From RPQJ01 sp963793005 (lineage in GTDB: Bacteria; Pseudomonadota; Gammaproteobacteria; Steroidobacterales; Steroidobacteraceae), in NCBI GenBank assembly GCA_963793005.1, contig CAWBYP010000002.1:1550001-1614000 (forward strand): a DNA stretch of 64,000 nt. Direction: 5' to 3'. The stretch's first letter is position 1; every line of letters begins with the position of its first letter. The notes beneath the pieces are model-generated. The model saw only the letters and a list, made by a program, of their open reading frames with translations, did no database searches and was not told where the DNA came from. This document shows, in pieces, positions 27,243-35,622 of the stretch. Position numbers and translations under genes: made by a program.

Positions 27243-27448
27243 CGTCCTCGTGTGGTAGGTGACGATACGGACGATGACGCGGGGATTGGGGAGAGATCCC
27301 GCCGGGGGACGACGGGGTGGAAAGATCCAGTACATGGAATAGACCGGACGCAGCAACCAGGGATGAAGGACGCCGGGCGATAGCCCAGAAAAAAGCAGAA
27401 CAAGGCGCCCTGAAAAATAACGAACCCCGCAACAGCGGGGTTTTTTTT
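27243..27448 (+). ncRNA. Predicted sigma-54-dependent small RNA, about 205 nt
   Basis: A consensus sigma-54 promoter and a strong intrinsic terminator bracket about 205 bp without a plausible protein. The predicted transcript has nine GGA trinucleotides between 27269 and 27371, four of them in the ANGGA form preferred by CsrA/RsmA. It can form small hairpins: GGGAT...ATCCC at about 27282-27300 and GGGC-GATA-GCCC at about 27374-27385. An A-rich single-stranded stretch at 27388-27421 is suitable for Hfq. It does not match the conserved features I know of 6S RNA, tmRNA, CrcZ, RsmY/Z or GlmY. Known sigma-54-driven RNAs (CrcZ, GlmY, NrsZ) set the precedent. Expression, ends and function are inferred. 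Confidence 0.6.
27423..27448 (+). terminator. Strong rho-independent terminator of the predicted small RNA
   Basis: The stem AACCCCGC (27423-27430) pairs with GCGGGGTT (27435-27442) around a four-base AACA loop, followed by an unbroken run of eight T (27441-27448). It lies 340 bp after the acyl-CoA dehydrogenase stop, too far to be its natural terminator, and fits the small RNA. Confidence 0.9.
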
Positions 27449-27761
27449 GGCTGCCGAATTCCTGCCTGCTGAATTCGATATTCCCTGGAGCACGACGTTG
27501 CTGTTGCGTCATGTGCGACTGAAAACTTTCCGGCATCAACCCGCATCCAGGCAACGTCTTCTCGTGCGGTGCATGGAACCAATGTCCTCTGGACTCGCGC
27601 CGCGCTTGTAAGCACAATGCGCGCGCGCTTGGCCTCAACCTGCGCGATCGCTCCGCCGCGTCGTCCTCACCCTTTCTCGGGTTCAGTCCAACGGCGCGGC
27701 GGGGCGGTGTCTGCCTCGGCCGAGGCGCACCGCGCATACAAGCACGCCGAGGCCGGATTCA
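27449..27761. other. Intergenic region before the glycerophosphodiesterase gene
   Basis: No protein gene is supported. Visible structure: an inverted repeat CGAATTC (27456-27462) with GAATTCG (27472-27478), and a TTGT-AAGC-ACAA dyad near 27606-27617. Either could be part of a regulatory region for the rightward glycerol-phosphate genes, but no promoter with proper spacing was identified. Confidence 0.4.
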
Positions 27762-28526
27762 GTGAACATGACGCCAGGGACGAGCCTTCCCGAGATCATC
27801 GCGCACCGGGGCAACGCCATCGAGTTCCCGGAGAACACGCTGCAGTCGCTTGCATCGGCAGTGGAACTCGGGATCCGGCACATTGAGTTCGACGTCCAGT
27901 TGACCGCCGACATGGTGCCGGTAATCCTGCACGATGCCGACCTGCAGCGCGTCGGCAACCGGCCTGATGTCGTGCACGACACGTCCTGGGCCCAGCTGTC
28001 CGAAATGCCGGTTGGCGAGAGCGCCCGCTTCGGCCAGCGTTTTGCCTACACCTACCCGCCGTCCCTGGAACAGGTGGTCGAGGCACTCGACGCATGGGAA
28101 GGCGTGACCGCATACGTGGAAATCAAGCGCGCCAGCCTGCGTCGGTTCGGCCGCGAGGCGGTGCTGCTGCGTATCGCGCAGGTGCTTCAACCTGCGCTCG
28201 ATCGCTGCGTCGTGATCTCGTTCGACCTGCCGAGCCTGCGGATCATGCGACAGATGATCGGCGCGCGGATCGGCTGGGTCGTCGCGAACTACGGCGACAA
28301 GGCAATGAACGAAGCAACATCAGTCGCGCCGGACTTCCTGTTCGCAGACGTGGATCGCCTTCCGGCCGGACTCGAATCACTGTGGCCCGGACCCTGGGAC
28401 TGGGCGCTCTACGAAGTGCGCGGCCTCGGGACCGCGCGGGCGTGCCAGTCCCTGGGTGCACGCTACGTCGAGACCATGGCGGTGCGCGAACTGCGCGATG
28501 CCTACCAGGAGAGCCTGCGCCAGTGA
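27762..28526 (+). CDS. Glycerophosphodiester phosphodiesterase
   Basis: GDPD-family enzyme of 254 residues hydrolysing glycerophosphodiesters to glycerol-3-phosphate and an alcohol. The family signature is complete: EIIAHRGNAIEFPENTLQSL (His-Arg and Glu of the active site, about 11-30), HIEFDVQLTAD (metal ligands) and VILHDADLQR (second catalytic His). There is no signal peptide, so it acts in the cytosol like UgpQ rather than GlpQ. The start is GTG at 27762 or ATG two codons later. The stop overlaps the next kinase gene as GTGA, so the two are coupled and probably act on the same glycerol-based compound. Confidence 0.92.
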   Translation: MNMTPGTSLPEIIAHRGNAIEFPENTLQSLASAVELGIRHIEFDVQLTADMVPVILHDADLQRVGNRPDVVHDTSWAQLSEMPVGESARFGQRFAYTYPPSLEQVVEALDAWEGVTAYVEIKRASLRRFGREAVLLRIAQVLQPALDRCVVISFDLPSLRIMRQMIGARIGWVVANYGDKAMNEATSVAPDFLFADVDRLPAGLESLWPGPWDWALYEVRGLGTARACQSLGARYVETMAVRELRDAYQESLRQ

Positions 28527-29989
28527 CGACCCGGACCGCGCCTGGACTCATCCTGGCGCTGGACCAGGGCGGGCACGGCAGCCGCGCCGTGATATTCGAC
28601 GAATTCGGCAGCGAGATCGCCTCGTCGCACGTGCCGGTCGCGACGCAGCTTGGCGAGGACGGTTTCGTCGAGCAGGACCCGCTTGAACTCGCTGCCTCGC
28701 TGCAGCGCGCCGCACTGGATGCCTGCCAATCGGCTGCCATCGAGGGCCGGCCGATCCACGCGGCGGGACTCGCCACGCAGCGTTCCACGATCGTCTGCTG
28801 GGAGCGCTCGAGCGGCCGCGCGCTCACCAACGCAATCTCGTGGCAGGACCGGCGGAATGCCGCGTGGCTCGCGCGACTCGAACCGCGCGCCGCCGAATTC
28901 CGCAGGCTGACGGGCCTGGTGCTCTCCCCGCACTACGGCGCGAGCAAACTGCGCTGGTGCCTCGACCACGTTGCGGCGGTGCGAAGCGCTGCGGACCGCG
29001 GCGACCTTGCATTCGGGCCGCTGTCGAGCTGGCTGCTCCGATGCCTGCTCGACGAACATCCGGAGGTCGTCGATCCGGCCAATGCATCGCGGACCCTGCT
29101 GTTCGACCCTGGGACGCTGGCCTGGTCTCCGACGCTGCTCGATGCCTTCGGCATCGACGTCGCGTGCCTCCCGACCTGCGTTCCAACGTGCGCCGTGTAC
29201 GGCCATTTGAGCGCAGGCACGCACAGCATCCCCGTCACGGCCTGCACGGGCGACCAGTCAGCCGCCGCGTTCGCGTTCGGCGTGCCCGACGAGCGGATGG
29301 CGCTGGTCAATGTCGGCACCGGCGCTTTCGTGCAACGCGCGGCCACACGCGGCATGCCGCTGCCGGCCGGCCTGCTGCGCAGCGTGCTTCGCTCGGACAG
29401 TTCGGGCGCGGTCTACAGTCACGAGGGCACAGTCAACGGCGCAGGCAGCGCAATCGACTGGTTGCGCAATCACTCGGCTATCGACCTCGAGCGCGCGCTC
29501 GATTCGCTGGTCGTCCAGCCCAGCGAGGACGTGCCGCTGTTCATGAATGGCGTCGGAGGGCTCGGCGCCCCGTTCTGGTTGCCCGGATTTCCCGTCGAAT
29601 TCGTCGCCGACGGCGACGACAGGCTCCGCCTGGCGGCGGTGGTAGAGAGCGTCGCCTTCCTTCTGTGCGTCAACCTCGACGCGATGCGGGCGTCGGCGAC
29701 ACTGGACGGTGCAGGGATCTCGGGCGGCATGGCCCGCTGCGACTATCTCTGCCAGGCGCTGGCGGATCTCTGCGGGCTCCAGGTACATCGCCACGAGCAG
29801 CGGGAGGCGACTGCGCGCGGAGTGGCGTTCCTCGCTGCCGGGCATCCGTCGCAGTGGAAGGCGGTGCCCGACGGCCGCAGCTTCCAGCCGCAGCCCAACG
29901 CGCCTCTCGGCACGCGCTACCATCGCTGGCTCGCCGAGATGGCGAGGCGCGGCGCGACCAGGCCCCGGTCGCAACCCGTCGCGCCATGA
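28523..29989 (+). CDS. FGGY-family carbohydrate kinase, glycerol-kinase-like
   Basis: Kinase of 488 residues with the FGGY two-domain fold. The N-terminal phosphate-1 loop ILALDQGGHGSRAVIFDEFG differs from glycerol kinase, which has DQGTTSSR at this point. Also present are SWQDRRNAAWL, the adenosine-binding region ACTGDQSAAAFAFGVPDER, NVGTGAFV, and the C-terminal ISGGMARCDYLCQALADL. Start: GTG at 28523, overlapping the phosphodiesterase stop. The partner gene releases glycerol-3-phosphate or glycerol-like alcohols, so phosphorylation of glycerol or a related polyol fits, but the altered loop makes the substrate uncertain. Confidence 0.85.
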   Translation: MTTRTAPGLILALDQGGHGSRAVIFDEFGSEIASSHVPVATQLGEDGFVEQDPLELAASLQRAALDACQSAAIEGRPIHAAGLATQRSTIVCWERSSGRALTNAISWQDRRNAAWLARLEPRAAEFRRLTGLVLSPHYGASKLRWCLDHVAAVRSAADRGDLAFGPLSSWLLRCLLDEHPEVVDPANASRTLLFDPGTLAWSPTLLDAFGIDVACLPTCVPTCAVYGHLSAGTHSIPVTACTGDQSAAAFAFGVPDERMALVNVGTGAFVQRAATRGMPLPAGLLRSVLRSDSSGAVYSHEGTVNGAGSAIDWLRNHSAIDLERALDSLVVQPSEDVPLFMNGVGGLGAPFWLPGFPVEFVADGDDRLRLAAVVESVAFLLCVNLDAMRASATLDGAGISGGMARCDYLCQALADLCGLQVHRHEQREATARGVAFLAAGHPSQWKAVPDGRSFQPQPNAPLGTRYHRWLAEMARRGATRPRSQPVAP

Positions 29990-31054
29990 CTAGGCCGCGG
30001 TCAGCGTCGCGTAGATCTCGCGCTCTATCCATGTTCCGCCGCGGCCGGCGTCGTAGTAGCCGCAATGTCCGCCGAACGCGGTGCGACTGACTGTGAGCGC
30101 CGGTGGACGCGCGACGCGCTCGAAGTCTTCGGCTGGAATGATCGGGTCGTCGGCCGCCGTGATGACGCGTGTCGGGTGACGGATTCCGGCCAACGCATCG
30201 CCCGTGACGGCATAGCCCTGCAGATAATTCTCGAGCGATGGATAACCACCGTACCTGCGTGCGAGGTAGTCGGTCATGTCAGTCAGGTTGTCCATGGCCC
30301 GAACTTCGCTCAAGTCGTAGTGCTCGGGCCAGGCGGCCTGCTTCTGCCTGAGCGACCTGTGCCACTTCCAGACGAAGTAGCGGCGGTACAGCGGCCAGCC
30401 GGCCTCGAGCCGCTCGAGCGTATGCCGCGGGTCCACGACCGGACACACCGCGATGACCCGTTCGAGTTCGAGACCCGCCGCGCCAGCCCGCGCCGCGACG
30501 CGCAGGAAGAAGTTTCCGCCGAGCGAGAACCCGACCAGGTTGAGGCCGCGCCCTGCGTTCAACTGCCCGATGCGCTGCACGGCGCCGACCACTTCCTGGA
30601 TGCGGCAGGAATGGAAGATTTCCACATTGAGGTGATGGCTGCCGCCGTGATCGCGCAGGTTGAGCCGCACCACGTCGAATCCACGGTCCAGCAGGTACTG
30701 GCCGAGGGACAGCACGTACAGCGACTCCGAACTCCCTTCCCAGCCGTGCAGCAGCACCGCGACACGCGAGGCGCTGGCGTGCCCGGCGCGCTCGCAGGTC
30801 GCGTGATGCGCCAGCAGCCGCACACCATCGCCACAGTCGAGCACGATCTCCCGCGAGGCGGCGACCAGCCGGCGGCTGCGCCAGGCGACCCCGGGGCGCC
30901 TGAACGGAAGGCTGGGAAATACGGACTGGAGGTGCGGACTCGACAGCCAGGACGGCGGCTTGAAATCACGCCCGGACGCAGCCAAGGCGAAACCGCTCGC
31001 CGGAGCCGTCGTCTCGAGCACGGACTCCTCGACGATTCGTAACCGATCCGTCAC
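29990..31054 (-). CDS. Alpha/beta-fold hydrolase, YheT family
   Basis: Predicted esterase of 354 residues. Conserved family elements are PPSWLSSPHLQSVFPSL near residue 33, the oxyanion-side VAVLLHGWEGSSES, LNLRDHGGSHHLN, and the nucleophile elbow NLVGFSLGGNFFLR (Ser about 188). The acid lies in ITAADDPIIP and the His in FGGHCGYYD, completing a Ser-Asp-His triad. The start is GTG at 31054, overlapping the stop of the upstream regulator-like gene (GTGA). The physiological substrate is unknown. Confidence 0.88.
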   Translation of the reverse strand: MTDRLRIVEESVLETTAPASGFALAASGRDFKPPSWLSSPHLQSVFPSLPFRRPGVAWRSRRLVAASREIVLDCGDGVRLLAHHATCERAGHASASRVAVLLHGWEGSSESLYVLSLGQYLLDRGFDVVRLNLRDHGGSHHLNVEIFHSCRIQEVVGAVQRIGQLNAGRGLNLVGFSLGGNFFLRVAARAGAAGLELERVIAVCPVVDPRHTLERLEAGWPLYRRYFVWKWHRSLRQKQAAWPEHYDLSEVRAMDNLTDMTDYLARRYGGYPSLENYLQGYAVTGDALAGIRHPTRVITAADDPIIPAEDFERVARPPALTVSRTAFGGHCGYYDAGRGGTWIEREIYATLTAA

Positions 31055-32529
31055 TCGGCGGGCACGACCCTGGTCTCGATCCGGTTGTTCTGGGCCGCGA
31101 CCGTGTTCCACGCGCCGGCAGTGGTCGTTTCGGTCTGCTCGGGATACTCGACCGTGCTGCGCCGGCCACCATCGACGGCATCCACGGCGATCGCCCCGCC
31201 GCTGCGCTTGTGCAGGGTCGCAGCGAAGTTTGCAAAGTCCACCGTTTGTCGCTGAGCCGGAGGAAGCGAGTCGTGGAACGGGTTGCCGACGATGTCGCAT
31301 TTCCTGAGCGGCAACATCGGGTCTGCGACGCCGAATCCGTCCGTCGGACTGCCAGTGAGGCAGAAATCTCCAACCGTGTACTGGAGGACGATCTTCCCGC
31401 GGAAGTCCTGCGCCAGCAGCGTACTTGCCAGCGTGCGCAGGTGCTCGAGGCGCGTGCCACCGAACGGTACGTCGCCATAGGGCACGTAGTCGACCGGTGC
31501 CGACGCCGGCGGTGACGCACCACTCGGCACGGGCTGCGGCGCGTCCGATGATGCCGGACCCGGCGAAAATGTCGCCGCCCCGAACGCACCCGGGACGGGC
31601 GCAGTCCCGGCAAAAGGCGAGGCAACCGGGCGCGGAGCCTTGGCGAGCGCGCTCACCTGTTCCTCGAGGCGCATGACCTGGCGCCCGATTTCCCGGCCGG
31701 TCTCGAGTTCCTGCCAGTACATGAAGCCCAGCACACAGGCGGGAATCACGGCAAGCAGCGCAGTGAGCAACACCGGCCACCACTGGCGTGGCGGTGCCTC
31801 GACAGGCGGCAGTTCGACGACTGCGGGAGGCTGCTTCTGCACGTTCTCCTTGATCTCGGCGCCAAGACGGCGCGCGAATGCCTCGAAGGTGGCGAGTACA
31901 AAGCGGCGCTGCTCAGCCAGCTGGTCCTTGACCAGCTGCTGCACAGACTGCCTCAGGCCAGCCGACAACTCGGACAGGGCTGCCGGCGACACCGCCGACA
32001 TCGGCATCGCGGCGTCCGCCGATCCGGGCGGTGCCATCGCCATCTGCGGCAGCGATGCCGCATCGGGTTGGCCATCCTGGGCAACGGGCTGCACGCCCGC
32101 GGCAGCAGGCGGCTCAGGCCGCCGGAACAGGGTCGTGCGGTCCTGCCTGCGGTCCTGAAGCAGGTGCAGCTGGTAGAGCACGCGCGATACGTCGGCCGGC
32201 CTCACGGTCTTCGGCAGCACGCCCACCGCGCCCAGCGCGCGGGCCTGGCTCACATACAATTCCCCTTCCTGGGAGGTGTACATGAGTAGCGGGATCGTCG
32301 CGGTCTGCGCGTCGCCCTTGATGGCCTGCACGGCCTGGAATCCGTCCATCCCGGGCATCAGGTGATCCATGAAGATCACGTCCGGGCGGTGCTGCCGCAG
32401 ATACTCCAGGGCCTGCTCGGCGGATTCGGCCGTATCGACGGCCAGGCCGTACTGCTCGAGCATCCGGCCGAGGATCACCCTGGCCGAGCGTGAGTCATCC
32501 ACGATCAGGGCTCGTTTGCCCGTCGACAT
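31051..32529 (-). CDS. Receiver-domain protein with a membrane anchor and periplasmic C-terminal domain
   Basis: Protein of 492 residues with an unusual order of parts. Residues 1-120 are a CheY-like receiver with all key residues: the DD pair in LIVDDSRSAR, phospho-acceptor Asp55 (FMDHLMPG), Thr85 and Lys107 (VLPKTV). A Pro/Ala-rich linker and a helical stretch (about 180-230) follow. One TM is at about 250-272 (WWPVLLTALLAVIPACVLGF). A Pro/Ser/Ala linker then leads to a domain at about 370-492 with no recognised family; its last residues (AAQNNRIETRVV) faintly recall OmpA-like domains. With the receiver in the cytosol, the C-terminus would be periplasmic. The start at 32529 gives the standard receiver N-terminus. 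No cognate kinase is nearby. Confidence 0.82.
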   Translation of the reverse strand: MSTGKRALIVDDSRSARVILGRMLEQYGLAVDTAESAEQALEYLRQHRPDVIFMDHLMPGMDGFQAVQAIKGDAQTATIPLLMYTSQEGELYVSQARALGAVGVLPKTVRPADVSRVLYQLHLLQDRRQDRTTLFRRPEPPAAAGVQPVAQDGQPDAASLPQMAMAPPGSADAAMPMSAVSPAALSELSAGLRQSVQQLVKDQLAEQRRFVLATFEAFARRLGAEIKENVQKQPPAVVELPPVEAPPRQWWPVLLTALLAVIPACVLGFMYWQELETGREIGRQVMRLEEQVSALAKAPRPVASPFAGTAPVPGAFGAATFSPGPASSDAPQPVPSGASPPASAPVDYVPYGDVPFGGTRLEHLRTLASTLLAQDFRGKIVLQYTVGDFCLTGSPTDGFGVADPMLPLRKCDIVGNPFHDSLPPAQRQTVDFANFAATLHKRSGGAIAVDAVDGGRRSTVEYPEQTETTTAGAWNTVAAQNNRIETRVVPAE

Positions 32530-32681
32530 TCCCCTACCCCTCGGATAACGGCCCCCGGGCCGCGCGTACAGGCTTTCTACCTTGATCCGGCGGGGAAGCC
32601 AATCCCGACAAACGCCTCTGGCTCCCTGCGCCCACGGAGTTATGCTTCCACAACGAAAAGCAAGGACAACGGAGCCGGCAA

Positions 32682-34730
32682 ATGCCCTACTCGACCTCAG
32701 ACATCCGAAACATAGCGCTCGTAGGCCAAGCCGGCGCGGGCAAGACACTGCTGGCCGAGGCCTTGCTCGCGCAGTCCGGTGCGATTCAGTCCAAGGGCTC
32801 CCTCGCGCGCGGCACCACAGTGTGCGACTCCGACCCCCAGGAGAAAGCCCTGCTCCACTCGCTGGACGCCGCGATCTGCGGCTTCGAAGCCCAGGGCCGG
32901 CGGGTCAACATCATCGACACACCGGGCTACCCGGACTTCCTGGGCCGCAGCCTGTGCGCGCTCGAGGCCGTCGAGACGGCGGTAATCGTGGTCAGTGCAG
33001 TGAACGGTATCGAGCCGATGACGCTGCGCATGATGGAATTCGCGAAGGCGCGCAAGCTTTGCAAGCTCATCGTCGTCAACAAGATCGACAGCCGGGACGC
33101 CCGCACCGAGCAGGTGCTCGCGGACATACAGGAGAACTTCGGCAGGGCCTGCCTGCCGCTGAACCTGCCCGCCGAAGGCGGCCATGCAGTGGTGGACTGC
33201 TTCTTCCAGGCGGCGGGCAAGGCCACTGATTTCTCCTCCGCGGAATCGGCACACACCGAGATCATCGACCAGGTAGTCGAGGTGGACGAGGAGCTGATGG
33301 CCCTGTACCTCGAGCAGGGCGAGGAAATCTCCCCCGACCAGCTGCACGACCCGTTCGAGCAGGCGCTGCGCGAGGATCACCTCGTGCCGATCTGCTTCTG
33401 CAGCGCCGAGACAGGCGCCGGCATACAGGAACTGATGGACGTGCTGGTTCGCCTTGCGCCGAATCCCGCCGAAGGCAATCCGCCGCCGTTCCTGAAGGGC
33501 GAAGGCGACGCGGCAGTTCGCGTCAAGGTCGAGCCCGACCCGGACAAGCATGTCATCGGACATGTCTTCAAGGTCACCATCGACCCGTTCGTCGGCAAGC
33601 TCGGCATATTCAGGGTTCACCAGGGCACGGTTAAGGCCGGAGCGCAGCTGCTGGTGGGCGACGCGCGCAAACCCATCAAGGTTGCGCATCTCTACCAGCT
33701 CCAGGGCAAGGAACACATCGAGGTGCCGCAGGCGGTTCCCGGCGACATCTGCGCCGTGCCCAAGATCGACGAACTGCACTTCGACGCGGTGCTGCACGAT
33801 TCGCACGACGAGGACCACTACCACCTCAAGTCCGTGAGCTTCCCGCCGCCGATGCTGGGCCTGGCCATCCACGCCGAAAAGCGCGGCGACGAACAGAAGC
33901 TCTCGGAATCGTTGCACCGCCTGGTGGCCGAGGATCCCTGCGTGCGTGTCGAGCATCACACCGCCCAGAACGAGACCGTGCTCTATGGCCTCGGAGACCT
34001 GCACCTGCGCGTGATGCTGCAGCGAATGACCGAACGCTATGGCGTCGCGGTCAAGACTGCGCCACCCAGCATCCCCTACCGCGAGACGATCACGCGACCG
34101 GCAGAGGGACACAGCCGGCACAAGAAGCAGACCGGCGGCGCCGGCCAGTTCGGCGAGGTCTACCTGCGCGTGGAACCGCTGCCGCGCGGCTCGGGTTTCG
34201 AGTTCGTCGACGATGTGGTCGGCGGCGCGATCCCCGGGCAGTTCATCCCGGCAGTCGAGAAAGGCGTCCGGCAGGTGCTCTCCGACGGCGCGATCGCCGG
34301 ATTCGAACTGCAGGACGTACGCGTCAGCGTCTATGACGGCAAGCACCACGCGGTGGACTCGAAGGAAGTCGCTTTCGTCGCCGCGGGAAAGAAGGCTTTC
34401 ACGAGTGCGATCAAGGAAGCCGGGCCGATCGTGCTGGAGCCGATCGTCAAGGTAGAGATCAGCACGCCGTCGGACTCGATTGGCGACGTGACCAGCGACC
34501 TGTCCACGCGTCGCGGCCGCATCAGCGGCCAGGACACGCTGCCGGGCGGGCGCTCACAGATCTCGGCGCTGGTGCCGCTCGCCGAGCTGCAGGACTACCT
34601 CTCGCGGCTCAAGGCGATCACCGGCGGCGAAGGCACCTACACGATGGACCTGAGCCACTACGACCCGGTGCCCGCACGCAGGCAACAGGAGCTGGCCGCC
34701 GCGTTCAAGCCGCAGGAAGAGGCGGAGTAG
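32682..34730 (+). CDS. fusA2: Elongation factor G-like protein (EF-G2)
   Basis: Translational GTPase of 682 residues. G1 is GQAGAGKT (about 15-22), G3 is DTPGYPDF (about 86-93) and G4 is VVNKID (about 130-135). Domains II-V follow, with the domain IV/V stretch QTGGAGQFGEVYLRVEP and the C-terminal ATRRGRIS-like STRRGRISGQD. It is shorter than canonical EF-G and belongs to the EF-G II type found as a second copy; such paralogues can act in ribosome recycling or lack normal translocase activity. It is not in a str operon, which supports the second-copy call. It is divergent from the receiver gene by 152 bp. Confidence 0.92.
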   Translation: MPYSTSDIRNIALVGQAGAGKTLLAEALLAQSGAIQSKGSLARGTTVCDSDPQEKALLHSLDAAICGFEAQGRRVNIIDTPGYPDFLGRSLCALEAVETAVIVVSAVNGIEPMTLRMMEFAKARKLCKLIVVNKIDSRDARTEQVLADIQENFGRACLPLNLPAEGGHAVVDCFFQAAGKATDFSSAESAHTEIIDQVVEVDEELMALYLEQGEEISPDQLHDPFEQALREDHLVPICFCSAETGAGIQELMDVLVRLAPNPAEGNPPPFLKGEGDAAVRVKVEPDPDKHVIGHVFKVTIDPFVGKLGIFRVHQGTVKAGAQLLVGDARKPIKVAHLYQLQGKEHIEVPQAVPGDICAVPKIDELHFDAVLHDSHDEDHYHLKSVSFPPPMLGLAIHAEKRGDEQKLSESLHRLVAEDPCVRVEHHTAQNETVLYGLGDLHLRVMLQRMTERYGVAVKTAPPSIPYRETITRPAEGHSRHKKQTGGAGQFGEVYLRVEPLPRGSGFEFVDDVVGGAIPGQFIPAVEKGVRQVLSDGAIAGFELQDVRVSVYDGKHHAVDSKEVAFVAAGKKAFTSAIKEAGPIVLEPIVKVEISTPSDSIGDVTSDLSTRRGRISGQDTLPGGRSQISALVPLAELQDYLSRLKAITGGEGTYTMDLSHYDPVPARRQQELAAAFKPQEEAE

Positions 34731-34748
34731 CTGGAGCCGCGACCGGCC

Positions 34749-34770
34749 GGCGCTCCCGCACGGGAGCGCC
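34749..34770. terminator. GC-rich hairpin between convergent genes
   Basis: The ten-base arm GGCGCTCCCG (34749-34758) pairs with CGGGAGCGCC (34761-34770) across a two-base loop. It lies between the ends of the convergent fusA2 and sulfotransferase genes. No long T-run follows on either side, so it is a likely transcript-end hairpin rather than a proven intrinsic terminator. Confidence 0.55.
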
Positions 34771-34779
34771 GCGCCTTGT

Positions 34780-35622
34780 CTATTTCCGGACTCCGCTGGA
34801 AGAATAAAACGCCCGCGCGATGGGCTTGTAGATCAAGCCGCGCTTGATCGCGGCCAGCGACCTCGCCAGGACCCTGCTCTGCGGGGCCGGGATCCGCGAG
34901 CGCAGCGCAGCCACGTCCGCCTCGAGTGTCGATCCGTACCGCGCGACCTGTCGAGGGTAGACAACGTCGCGAACGTGTCGATAGAGCTTCTCGTCCTCGA
35001 CGTGATGCGCGCGGATCATTTCCACCGTGCGCGGATCGCCAAGAAGCTGCCTGCGAATGGTACTCGAGGACGCTACGTTCCTCGCGCGGTATGCAATGTC
35101 GAATGCCGGGTCCCCGACCCAGTCGGCCAGCAGCACCAGCGACTCGTCGAATCGCTCCTGCAATCCGACGAAGCCGACATGCCGCTCGATCACGTCGATA
35201 GCCCGAGCCGCGTCCGCGACGGCCGGCCAGTCTTCGCCAGCCACGCTGTTGCGCAACAGGAACTTCGACTGGAAGTCTGCGTACCTGGCGAGCCAGGGTT
35301 CGAATTCGGATGTTTCGTCCTTGTTGCGCCGGTACTGGTAATGCGACACGCAGCGTTCGACCGGGTCGCGAAGGAACACGAAATAACGAATCGAGTCGCA
35401 GCTCGAGGCGAGATTGCCGAGCGGAACCACGCCGTGCCCGGCAATGCTGCGCAACCGCGGATAGAAGCGGCGTGCGAATCGAAGGCCGTCCGGCGTGACA
35501 GCGCCTTCCGCCTGCAGGTCACAGTGTCTTCCGGGAAACGACTGCCGCAGGATGTCGCACATCGTCTGGCCGCCCGTCTTCATCACGTGCGCGTAGGCGA
35601 CCAGGTCGCACCGCTGCGTCAC
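34780..35622 (-). CDS. Sulfotransferase family 2-like protein
   Basis: Protein of 280 residues with both PAPS-binding elements of sulfotransferases: the 5'-phosphosulfate loop HVMKTGGQTMCDIL (about 14-27) and the 3'-phosphate strand YFVFLRDPVERCVSHYQY (about 82-99). The Lys-Thr-Gly-Gly start and the R-D-P-V-E-R-x-x-S-x-Y pattern resemble carbohydrate sulfotransferases. The C-terminus is basic with no membrane segment. The start is GTG at 35622, overlapping the upstream sulfotransferase stop, so the two are coupled. The acceptor is unknown; a surface glycan is plausible. Confidence 0.82.
   Translation of the reverse strand: MTQRCDLVAYAHVMKTGGQTMCDILRQSFPGRHCDLQAEGAVTPDGLRFARRFYPRLRSIAGHGVVPLGNLASSCDSIRYFVFLRDPVERCVSHYQYRRNKDETSEFEPWLARYADFQSKFLLRNSVAGEDWPAVADAARAIDVIERHVGFVGLQERFDESLVLLADWVGDPAFDIAYRARNVASSSTIRRQLLGDPRTVEMIRAHHVEDEKLYRHVRDVVYPRQVARYGSTLEADVAALRSRIPAPQSRVLARSLAAIKRGLIYKPIARAFYSSSGVRK

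Noticed and set aside
27243..27448. 6S RNA or tmRNA identity for the predicted RNA
   Set aside because: No 6S-type paired ends with central bubble and no tRNA-like acceptor or tag reading frame.
27569..27886. 105-codon open frame before the phosphodiesterase gene
   Set aside because: No family match and biased composition; it runs into the phosphodiesterase in the wrong frame.
32697..34349. 550-codon minus-strand frame opposite fusA2
   Set aside because: Antisense shadow of EF-G2 with no domain or plausible start.
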